Part shown: piece by piece, positions 26,601-38,600 of the stretch
Layout of the letters: every line of letters begins with the position of its first letter
How positions within the stretch are numbered: position 1 is the first letter of the stretch
Source of the DNA: Trichobilharzia szidati
Taxonomy: Eukaryota; Platyhelminthes; Trematoda; Strigeidida; Schistosomatidae
Assembly (NCBI GenBank): GCA_944472155.2
Contig: OX235279.1
Location: forward strand, 58,253,564-58,317,563
Direction of reading: 5' to 3'
Length of the DNA stretch: 64,000 bases
Program-made: the position numbers and the translations under genes
Notes under the pieces: generated by a model
What the model was told of the DNA's origin: nothing
What the model saw: only the letters and a program-made list of their open reading frames with translations
The model's database searches: none

Positions 26601-29600
26601 TAGACGTTCATGATATGCATCTTAGTGTCATCACAGGATGCTACCAGATAACAAGAACCAGTAAACATTGAAAATGTGGTTTCCCCTTGGTTTGTATGAT
26701 CGAATTCATGGTTAATATCCAAAGGCAAATGCACATTATTACTTAGTGACTGGACTTCGGCCTAGTGACTTGTAATTTCTAGCCTCTGTGAATTGTATCA
26801 TCATCCGATATAATCCTGGTAAGTGTACTTCCGTATACCCGATTTGTTAATATTCCTAGGTTGCACATTTCCTGACAACTTTAACATGAATTTCTATTAA
26901 TTAGTAAGTAAATAAATGCTAAATATAATTTTCTAAAAGCAATCATGTTTTTGTATTAATTACTCCTTTGAATTTTTTCCCGTGTTCTACTTGTGGTCAT
27001 CTGTAGAGACAGGTAGTTATATTTACTCAAAATGAATACAAAGTCAATATCAGTAGTCATTCACAGCGGTAACATTTTCTTAAAAATATATTTTTATGGA
27101 GAAATTTCCTTTGAAACAAGCATAGTAATAAATAATTACTTCAGACTTGGTTTCATCCTAATTAATTTTCACTCATATAGATACCTGTTGCTTGTTTTCA
27201 TTCCTCTGGTGAATATTAAATGAATAATATATAGTAAAAACGAACTGTATTGTAACTGAAATAGTTAGACAGCAGAGAAGTACCTTTTTAATTAATCATA
27301 ATTCAGAATCAGTCCAAAAATGTGTACAAATACTTGCAGTAAATGTAAATACTTTATGTGAAAATTTATTGTAATTCGCAATAAATTAGTTAATCGTGAA
27401 GTTAGAACTCATGCACCGGCCACTGAATTCCGTTCCAGTGGTTGAATGGACAACGAGCTCATTTCGTAACCTGAAGATTCTAGGTCTGATCCACGGTGGA
27501 GTCATGGCTGTGATTAGGAGGAAATCCTTAAACTATGAGAAAGTGTGGTATTCAGTGTGCCACAGAAACAACAACTTAACTTTCTTAATTAAATAGAATA
27601 TTGTCTAAAACCAGATTTTTAAAGGAAAAACGTCATAACCTGCTAATCTTTCAGGATTTGATGTCTTTTATTAATAGACAGAAATTTTTAATTGATAATA
27701 TTCTGTTTGGCACTCATGGTATGGATTCCAGTAATGGAACTCATGACTGGGCCTCCACTATAAATTGGTGGATATATGTTGAATATATTGAATGGTATGA
27801 CATTTAATCAGAAGGCTCATACAATAATTCCTTGTTTTCAGCTCTATATAAACGAAAATATTATTAGTGTAAAAGTATATTTGCCATCTAGTTTAGTTCG
27901 CGTTTTGTACCACTTCTTATCGTCTTTATTAAGCATTATATACATAACATCTGCTTATTACAAATTTCAAAAGTTTGTGCTGATAGTATAGACTGCGCTT
28001 ATGTATACAGTCATCTTTTCTCCTAAAGGAACAATTAATTGTCAAGAGTTGGTTTGTAAGGAATAGATTTGTTTTTACGAGTTTGACCATGGAATGATAT
28101 AAGTTAAAGAACCAATGGTTCAGGCGGATGATTTTGATTCGCTTAGGTTCTCTGACCTGGTATATTGAATTACGAGGCTTTTGTTGTCCATCCAGAAAAT
28201 AAGAAGTTCAAAGTCCAAGTCAATAAAAATGATCAATAGAAATGTAAATTAACAACTGGTGACAGTAATGACTGTCAGGAGATAGAATTATATCATTTAT
28301 GGAGAATTCAGATTAGTTCATTTCATACTCAAAATTGCGCTGAAGATGTCGTCTACAAGGACAACGAAAGCTTCGCAATTAATTTCAGGTATTTTAACTC
28401 GGGCTTTAACGAATTCTTAGTATTTTAAGAGATTGGTTGATATCCAGACTGATTTCGTTAACAACTGATATTAGATAGCAGAGAACTCCAAAATAGTATC
28501 CATATAAGTTCAACTAGCTGTTCACTAGCTGTTTAATAACCAACCTCATTTCCCAGTAGAATCAGTTTTAAACACAGTCATCAGTTTATTCGCATCCCAT
28601 TTACAAGATACAGTGAAATTCGCCACGTGATAACTTCGAATATATTGCTTATAAGAAGTAGTAGTTATGGAAACTAGTTAGTACTAGTTATTATACCTGA
28701 TGGAAAATTATGATCGGCGACAACATACACAACTGTTTATGATGTTCGTCGAACAATGTTCTTCTTGAGGAGACTACTAAAGTGAATCGATAGGACTAAG
28801 AGAATGGCTTGCTTTACCTTTTTTTGAAGCACTGAGTTGTTTATGAATACTATCAGGGGGTTTTCCATATAGTCTCTATAGGCTATCTGAAATGTATCAA
28901 TTCACCACCTGGTTATTTCACCTAAAAGGGTCAAACTTAAAGGAATATTGTTCACGATAAACCGTAGCGTTTAATAACATTGTTTCTCTTAAAAGCTGTT
29001 TTACATTTTCAAGTGGCTGAGTTCAGAACTGGTCTGTCACTTACAATACCAACAGTATGTACTTAGGCGAAAAGCGTAATACAGAATATTAAACAAACGT
29101 GTTATATTATTCAGAATATATAAGTAAACAAAAAACTTTTTGTTATTGGCCAACTGAATTTGTTACTCATTATCTAAACATCTGGAAAGCATACAAAGTC
29201 GAGATTTCTAAAGTAACTCGACAGAATAATAACTGCTTAAGTGACCAGTAAGAAGCTTAAGTTTTTCTGCTGTAATGGTAATAAAATAAACTTCTATAAA
29301 GTACACTGTACATAAGGACTTAGTGAAATTATACTCAAGTAAAAAGTAGGGGGGGAACTTATGTGTTCAGAAAAACACACACATTAGTCTTTCTTTGAAT
29401 TGGTGACTCAAAGTCTATTCTCTTTATCTCAATTGATTACACAACCTTTTACTTTCATCTCACCCCTGACTTCGCCTTTTTGTTTCTATGACTTGAGTTA
29501 AACTCACTACACTGATACTCAACATCAACTTCTCTCCTCTTGTCTTGACTGTCTAACTCGATTTTAAATGCATTCGACCATTAAATTTGCGTCTTTGTAT

Positions 29601-32600
29601 TTCGCTGGAACCTTGACCTCCTTCATAAGTTATGTAAGTGGAACTTCTGAACACTGTTTATTAACATGTGTCTCTGTTAACAAAAGTCATTTTAATCCTT
29701 ACAAAGTATGACAAAATTCTGTATACATTGAAACGATCAACTTTTTAGTTGTAAGCAGCTGAAGAGGATCCGACGACGAAATAGATGATGACCTCATATT
29801 ATTTTGCATAAATATTTGTTTTTGCTTGGTTTAAATTCATAAAGGAGAATAAATGTATGAAATTAATATAACTGACATTAAATTTTAGTTGAGGTTATGC
29901 TTTCATTGAGTTTAACTCTATTTTGAAAAGTATTTGCATTTATTATAAAGTCATATTTTTTCAGACAATAAGTGCTGCAAGTGAATCAGCGGAAAACTTA
30001 TTTTCACAGTAATATTTTTAAATTTTCTGCTTTAACTTTTCAGCTTTATCCTTCGATCGGCTAGTGACAGAGAATAGGCTTGTATCTCATTTGTATCATT
30101 GTCCGTTTGACTTGACAAGAATTGAAGGCGAAGCCTGTTTGCAGGTAAGTATACGACAGGCATAAATGAAGTAACATATGCGAGGAAATTATTTCAGTAT
30201 TTTTCTATGAAATCAGAGTATAAAAATATCATCATTATTTCGGTATCTGAAGTTATTTTGCATTATCCTTATATGCACCTATGATTTTACGGATTTAACT
30301 GTATTTGATAAATGAAAGGCGAATAAAGCGTTGACTGTGCTTTAAATTTCAAGTGTTGATTCTACTAAGAATCGAGATAATCTAACGATAAAGTTTGCAA
30401 CCAGTGGGTAGTCAGCGTCTGGTTCGACTTATTTTGAGAATATATGAGGACTGGCTACAAGTTAATATCGGCTATTGACGAAATCAAACTGGATATAGAT
30501 GAAATAGGTATTCTAAGGCATTATTTCTAAGTTAGTTAGAGGAATGTTCACTTGATGGATAACACAGAATGGTCTGAATTAACACAGTATGTTTAATGCC
30601 ACTTAAATCCGTCACAAATAGTGCAACTATTAAATGAATATCACGCAAACAAAATTTGTTTGTTTAATTTTAATAAATACATATATTATCCATTCACAGG
30701 CTTTAAATGGATTCATATTTATTATGTCCTGCGACGGCGAAGTGTTCTCTGTATCAAAAACTGTGGAACATTATTTAGGCTTTCATCAGGTGAGTTGACA
30801 AGGAAGTTAATTTAATAACTTGTAAATTCACTTTCTTATACAAATTTATTGAAATTTAGTTTTAAGTAATAAGTTAGCCGAAAAACAGTCGCATTTTCAC
30901 ACTTCACAGAAGCAAATTGCCGGAATGACCAGCGCGTTTAAAGCCAGTACTTGATTCACTCATGACTGTTGAAATCAGCTTCATTTTAGCGGCATACTTC
31001 AATGATATCCTGCTGTCTGCAGGTAACAATCTTGAATTACATCTGCTACTTCTTAATAAATGTCTTAGTACATGAAAGTCTACATTTTTACTGTAAATGA
31101 AGTGATAAAGTTCAGTAAAGCCATCAAATTAACTGATCTTGAAACACGTTTTGTTGCATAAGTTGTACTTCGGATGCTCTGATTAAAGTTCTGCTCTATA
31201 TTTACCATCATTTAGTAGTTTAGTAAAAGATTGGTCAACTGTTTGCCACTCTTTTGGAAATCTGTAAGCAGACAAGTATACAGGTAATCATTTGTTTATC
31301 GTCAAATGCTGGCTGGTGCTCAATTCATAGGTTTTATTGTCAAAAAATCAAACTTTTCCATTCTAGCAACAAAAGATGTGACTGTCACATATACACAGAA
31401 ATCATGACTATTAAATACAAACATCAAATGATGAGTAGCTGATATGTGAAGCCTCTTTTTCGTGTGGATCATCTGTCATATTTATTGTTTCACCAAAGAT
31501 TTCCGTAAATCTCACTTTAACTGTTTCTGAGACCAAACTAAGTTTTCATGCTCTAATGTTTAATTCACTAGAAAATGATGAAGCGACAGTATTGCTGTTA
31601 TCATTGAGCACATTTTGTTTAAATTATTTCATATTGCAAAAAGTCAAAAGTTGTTGCGATAATTCATGTTTTCTGGACAGACTTTCAAACGTTGGAAAAA
31701 AGGCTTGTTTCTTTCTCAATGCTTTCCCATAATAATATGTTTCTCTTCAGTGTCATAATGAAATAATCCTGACGCTTTTCTACATTTCCATTAACTAGCT
31801 AAACAATACTATATTTAAATCTCATTGTAAGACACAAAAAAAACACCTCAATGGATTGATTTCTTTGACCTGGGACAAATGTATCTATGATTTAGATTTC
31901 ACTGACAAAATATATCTCATGCAACATCTGGACAGGTGTAGAATATATATAACACTAATAAATATTAGGCACCTGCATATTTATCCATCTAAGATTGTCT
32001 TCTAAGTGAGCAGAATCAATGAAAAGTAACCTCTTGTATCTTCAGAAATAATTTTAAAATTCACTCTTGATAAATTCAACACTTATTTTAGAAGAAAACC
32101 TAATCGTAGAATGAGGTCAAGATTATATTGCAAAAACACCGGAACAGCTGATTCTTATCTTTCAAAGGAATGATAACTGTCTGGTTATTATTTTCTTAAA
32201 ATCTACTAACAGTTTCTTTACATGGATGTTGCTGTAATTTTTCTAAAAAGTAATTGATCTTGTAGGTAAAATTCTCATTTGGATGGAAAAAAATGTAACT
32301 CTTCGTTGTGTAATTCAGAAGTGAAATTCCACAAGTATTCTCTTTCACAGAGTTGTTATTTGAAATACTTGCTTTCACTTGTGTGATACATCTGGGGATA
32401 ATGCGTTTCGTTCGGTAAATTGTATCAGTCAACGCACAGTCAGTTTTCTGTTAGAAAAATAACTAGGACGAATTTGATAGCATAGGTCTTTTGTTTTCAA
32501 TGATTAACCGGTGAATATTGGTTTGTGGTGGAATGTAGCTAGAAATCAGTCGAATCTTTACAAATTCAAGAAATTCAATAATATTTCAGATCGCTCATTA

Positions 32601-35600
32601 CATTTCGTCACAGTTAATGGCTAAAGGGTCATGTGTATAGTCAATCAAGCTTGCAATGTGGCCACCATGCTACTTGGCACACCATCACAATGTACTCAGA
32701 AGTGTTATTATTAGGTGGTTGGAGGTAGTCGGCCGTAAGCCTTGGACCTAGGTTTCGTCCTTGTTGGCACTTGACTGACAATTCATTCTGCGGTATTCAA
32801 AGGAGTAGACACCTGACACTAGCTAGTGCCCAATCAAAGTATCTAATACAGTCCTACATGAGGTCAGTCGCGAGGGCGAATAGCTCAGTGGTAACGTCTC
32901 TAAATGCAGCATTGGCTGAAGTGGGTTCGAATCTCAGAACGGACATGGATTCCATCAAGATGGCAGCCACGCCTCGCTGAAGAGTGCCAGCAAGAACGAA
33001 ACTAAGGTCCTAGGCTTCCTACCGATTGCCTCCAACCATCTAATAATCAGTGGCTACATTTCAAACATTTATTTCTCACTTATTCACAAATTAATGTAAT
33101 AAGAACAAGTGGGATTTATCCATGAGAATTGTTTCTTAACTTTCAGGCTGATATTTTACACCAAAGTGTCCTGGAACTTATTCATTCAGAAGATAGAGAA
33201 GAGTTTCGAAGGCAGTTATCGTGGAGATCAATGCTTTCTCCAGAGCTGCAACCAACTTCATTACATGATCTAATGAGTCCAGGTGAGTGGAAAACTAATT
33301 TGGGTGAATTGTTCATTGGTGAAGAAAAACTTATGATGACCTATTGCAGGTGTATATACATTAGGAATAAAAAGACAGCTGACTTAACTAAATGTAGGAT
33401 TTTAAGTTAAGTTAGCAATCAGACGAGTTAATGAATTGTATTTTATTCTGATATTATTTGTTTGGTTACCTGATATTAGCTGGTGAATAAAATTGTCTTA
33501 AGACTGACCACTTTAGTAAGTCCGTGAAATATGAGGAGTGAATTCACGGAAAAGAATGTAATGATTTAGAGAGTACTCAGAGTCTACGGTGTTTTTACTG
33601 GACGTATCTTTATTATCAGTATCAATGAACTTTGATGGACATTAACACAAATATTTTAGTTTGCTTATGTCAGCTACAATTACTCCTAGACATTGTATTC
33701 TTTATTTACTCCAAGCTGTTACATAATAAGTATAGAGTTATAGCAGCAGACTAGAGAACTTAATTTATTTTCCACAGAGTCTAGATAAACTTGATGCTGT
33801 CCATTAAACATCTTATTATTTTCACAGAGGTGTTAATGTTTTCAGTCATCCTAATTCTTATGGTAATGAGTGACTAGGTGATTTTTTAAAAGTTGTCAAA
33901 TTACCATAGTTGTAGATTTAGGCAATGCGGTATATTTCACCGACTACATGTTAGTAATAACGATAATAATTATTATATCCGTACTCTCCAATTATTCAAA
34001 TGAATTTTTAGATAAATTTATATAACTGGGAGATTAGCTGATGCACCTTCCAAAATAAATAAACAGTTAATTTCGAGAAAACACTAGACTATTTAAAAAT
34101 AACTATAACACGCTATAATTTTAACTCCAAATTGTTTTATTCTTTTTACACCCATTTCTAGAAAATGCTCATTATCTGAAACGACGGTTCACTGTACGAT
34201 TTCGATGCCTTTTGGATAACACATCTGGATTTATTGTAAGTCAATGGTTATGAAAGTTAGAAGTATTCTTCTTCGTTGACTATTGAATTTCGCACTTTAG
34301 ACAGTAGACATATAAAAAGACAGAAGATAACACGACATTCATATCTTCAGAGCAATTTTTGAACTCCTTATAGTTTATCTTCAATCATACAAATGATTGT
34401 GCGTCGGTGGCATAGCGGTTAGGACTCTCGCCGACCATGCACATGGTCCGGAGTTTGATCCCCGGTCGACGCACTCCTTTACCTCGCCAAGCCAGAAATA
34501 AAGCTGGTATCGAGGAAAGGTTGGGCATGAGGATAGCAACTTCATCCCGTAAAAAAATAAACACCACTGCTACAGGAACTTCAAGCCTGTAGCTTGAAGC
34601 CCTATGTTCCACTGGGAACGTGAAGGAAAAAAATATATAAATGAGTAACAACAACACCTATATAATATACTATTGCGTCATCAATAAAGCTTTTCATCAA
34701 AAAACATCGTTGTCTAAGCCCTGATACAATGTTAGAAGTCTTACTGTGTTTCATTGAGATGGATTTATTGAAAATATTTCCTGTGGAACAGTGGAACAGA
34801 ATGTCTAGTTAGCACCATTTTAGCGGATGAAGAATGTCTTTACGTATTTTAATACTGAGTTGAGATTCAGTGAACCTAACTTGTACAACCTAAAAAGAAA
34901 GTATTATAATTAGAGATAGGTATATTATAAAAATAAAAGATTGTCTACCAAAAATACCATTTCTGTTTCCAAGATTTATATCTGTAACGTGTACTATAGT
35001 ATTTTATGTTATCATATGAATATGTGATTATATCCCATTAGTATACATTCTTGTTATACTTACCTGTTGTTATTATTTTCACCATATTCTTGTTTTAGAC
35101 TCTTGAGCTAAGTGGTAGATTGCAATTTCTACATGGGCAGGCTAGAAGCATGCAAATGGCTGCAAATTCTGGACAGATCAATCCTAGCACCAATATAAAC
35201 GTAATGAACAAGTATAGTACACCGAATTCTTTTAATAGTGGATCAACTTCTAGTCAGCACACCCTACCTCCGCTTGGACTTTTTGCTGTCTGTAGTCCAC
35301 TCGGACCATTACCAAGCTTAAATGGTCCTCAAAGAGATGCGACTTTTAAGACAAAACATCAGTTGGATTTGACTGTTATCACAATTGATGCGCGGTAAGT
35401 GGTTTAGTATTTATTTGTTTATGAAGAGAGTTACAATACAATTTTTAGTATTCAGAGGATCATGCAGTCTTTTGTAAAGGTTCGACTGTGAATGTGTGAA
35501 TGTTTTGCTGCAGTTTTATTCACAGATTGTTCATTTTTCTTCTATCTAGTCCAAATTTTTCAAATCACATGTTCTTTTTATAAGCCCCTAGTTGATTATT

Positions 35601-38600
35601 AGTAGATCTATCTACCTATTAGTATGGAAAAAAGAGTTTACGATAGTGGCTCTACACGATTATCCAAAATTACATGAACAATGAGAAGAAGGCATCATAT
35701 AGAGTTCTATTTACGTCTTGAAGGAAATTTAAGACATTGGCTGTTTATAACATTGATTATACGATAGCTTTAGTCCATTATATGAAGTCATGATTTCAAT
35801 ACAGAAAGTCTTTCTAGTGACTGTAGTCACCATATTTTTTTTATAGGCAATTTATTTATTTCACTGGCATAAATTCTATGAAGTTACTTTTAATAAAATT
35901 TTTAATTTTTCACACAGACCTGACAGCTTCTTTCTAATCTTATACAAACATTTTTAATACAGTGCGCGGCTTCTGTTTAACTATTCTGATGCTGACCTGC
36001 AGAATTTCAAAGTTTATGATCTCGTACATCCGGATGATTTGCGTTATGTAGCTAAGGGGCATAAGGAACGTAAGTTTCAAAACAGTCCATACTGAAATTT
36101 TCGTTTAATTTGTATTTTGTATTTAGATAGTAGTATATTTCATGTCAGCTATTAATATGTGGTATGGGTTTAAAATGAATTCTCATACACTACTTCTTGA
36201 TTTTAAACCTCAAGTGTGCTACATGAAATTGTCTGGCCACTAATTTTATTATTATTCATTTCTTGCGTTCCAAGTGGAACATATGGCTTCGACTCACACC
36301 ATCATCACGCTTGATTCTCTGCTATCACTTTCAGCCACCTCTAAAAGTGAATACAAGTTTTCATTTCGTCTAAACATGATGTCCTCCTCGTCACCGTTGG
36401 ACATTCAAAGCGTTAATTAATTTTGGGCTTCTCCTGGAGGCCTAGTAAATGATGTAATTCAACGGTCACCTTAGCGTATGCGTAATTCATCTCCACTGCC
36501 TTCTGCATATTTCTTGGGTTATAGGTTGTTGGCTAGTTCGCTGTCAGCGTTCATTGTTGTTTATTGCTTCTGGTCGGTCATCTGATCTTCAGTGTGAAGC
36601 AAAGGCATCTGTTGATAAAAGTCTGCAACCTGTTGGATATACTTTTAGCGACTAGCTAATGAGTTGATACTAGCGTTGAAAATTGGAATCCTGCTCCCAG
36701 TGCTAAATTCTTAATATCTCAACAAAGATTTCTGGAAAATGAATGCCTATCTTGCCTTCCTGATCCGATCCTCACTTCCTCTGGAATTCTAGTTCGTTCT
36801 GCCCGTCTGTAGCCCAGAGGATGCTGGACCTTTAAATATTTTATCAAATATTTTAAAATGCACTGATGCAAACTATGTCTTTAAAAAAACTAAGCAATCA
36901 AAACGTACTCAGTAAAGTGCAAAATTATGAATTTCATTTTACAGTATTTATAGTCCTTAAAGCATACCCAATTTTTATTTGCAGTTTTTAAGGTTGGCTC
37001 ACTTGGTCTACTTGTACACAGATGGTTAAATAAACAATCTCAATGGGTTTGGTTACAGTCTCGAATAAAACTAATCATGAAGAGCGGTAAACAGGATCAC
37101 ATTATCGTGATACATCGTCAGTTATCGTAAGTTTGTGTCTTCTATCATTTATTACCTAATGTTTTGTGGATAAAATATTCGAGCATTACTTATAATTTAC
37201 TTTGCACATCTAAAATTAGCTAAAGCTTATTCCTTTTGCATCAAACACTCATTTTCTTAATGTTAACTGAAACTGAACTCCAATGCACGAAACTGCTTTC
37301 TATCAACCAGGTGAAGTGTGGACTGAAATTCGCAGTCTATAAATTACACCATTCAAGGTGAAATTCCACGACAGTTTCCTTTGCAAACCAAAATTATTCG
37401 GATCACAATGTGTGATCTTCTTGATCACCATTTATGGCGAACAAGATAGGCAAGAAAAATGCCTGTTTGATAATGAAGTGTGATGAATTGACAGAGCGTG
37501 GCTGTGTTCATTTTCTCCAGGGACTAATATACGTGGTGTCATTAGTAAAAACACTAGAAGAATTGTAGCCAAAGGGAAATACCAAGATTTTATAAGTATG
37601 AAGGTTTTGGTAGAGGTATATACTCGGAATTTAATTATTAGCTGTCTGGTTTTCTATTGATGGAATGAGTGAAATACTCGTATGCTGTTGGTATTCATTA
37701 AAGGAAGTTAAGGGTAAATCAACTATACATAAATGTTATAAAATGATTGCAGATGTAACCAAATAATCCATTCCTTGTATGGTGATTACCACTTAATATG
37801 GTTTAAGCCAAAAAAACATTTAATATAAAACAGCAGCATAAACCGACAGCCTTTTGGTTATAACATCTATCAGAATAAAAATAATCTCATATTTCTGAGT
37901 CAATTGCCTAAGAGAATTCTTACTTCACGAAATAATGAATTATTTAATTGTGTGTTTATAATCTTCATGCAACAGAGAACACTACAGCAATCGTAAATTG
38001 TCAGTCTGAATATATCCAAATTGTATTATTATCCTGTTGTACACTATTATTGGACTAATGTGACGATAACTTTTAAATTAACTCTAAAGTCAGTTTTCAT
38101 TTTGTGTCTCATGAACCTAAACTTGTATAGCTAAGTTTAAGATTACAATTCATATTCAACGCAGGAACATGAACAGATTCTGATTTGAGGTCACAAAGTA
38201 TTACGAAATATTCACTTTTCCTCCAATAGTCTCCAGAAAAGTTTCAATCGATATCATTTTCTACAAATATTACTATTTTTATGTATGTATTTAAACTGAC
38301 TAATAAATATGTGTTTTATCGCGATTTGGTTCAACTAGGAATGAGGAAGGTATGGAATTACTGATTAGAAGGACAGATGAATACAAATTACCTTTCCCAC
38401 TACTCGAACCAGAAACTTTATTAAATGGAGAAGAGCTTTCAGCAAGCAATACTACTTCCCACATGGATATCAACTCAACTTTCCCAATGTATCAAATGAA
38501 ACATTTTGATCACCATCTTATTGGAAGTAGTGATCAGAAGTTATATGGGACAAACATTAAAAGTGATAAAATTAATTTAGGATCAAAACATACAGCAGAA

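Larger units (their letters stand above)
15411..30043 (+). other. AHR intron 2 (14.6 kb)
   Basis: The longest intron, separating the bHLH from PAS-A. It holds SINEs at 15957-16200, 21885-22112 and 25749-25970, an inverted PLE fragment pair (22322-23940), a SINE-like unit near 27415 and a half foldback at 29709-29862. From 16200 to 21880, and in the other gaps, I see only AT-rich sequence and short TA tracts (such as 25081-25096). Confidence 0.85.
32703..33053. mobile_element. Hammerhead-bearing tRNA-derived SINE with inverted end
   Basis: The + strand part has a perfect A box, tagctcagtgg at 32881-32891, and a B box, ggttcgaatct at 32924-32934. Then comes a hammerhead-like segment at 32971-33015 and a tail ending tgcctccaaccatctaataa. 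The left end, 32703-32780, is the reverse complement of hammerhead plus tail (ttattaggtggttggaggta at 32707). The unit therefore has head-to-head arms of about 75 bases around the tRNA-like promoter. It sits in the AHR intron before exon 5. The architecture matches Sm-alpha-type SINEs of schistosomes. Confidence 0.75.

Noticed and set aside
27396..27991. Three consecutive + strand frames of 66-71 codons in AHR intron 2
   Set aside because: The first lies over a SINE-like unit; the others have no domain, no splice context and ordinary AT-rich composition.
32881..32945. Functional tRNA gene
   Set aside because: The A and B boxes are good, but there is no acceptor stem or usable anticodon arm; the sequence continues into a SINE body with a hammerhead.
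33410..34161. Extension of AHR exon 5 through its donor (frame running to 33410)
   Set aside because: The gtgagt donor at 33283 and the phase-matched exon 6 with conserved PAS-A residues show this is intron.
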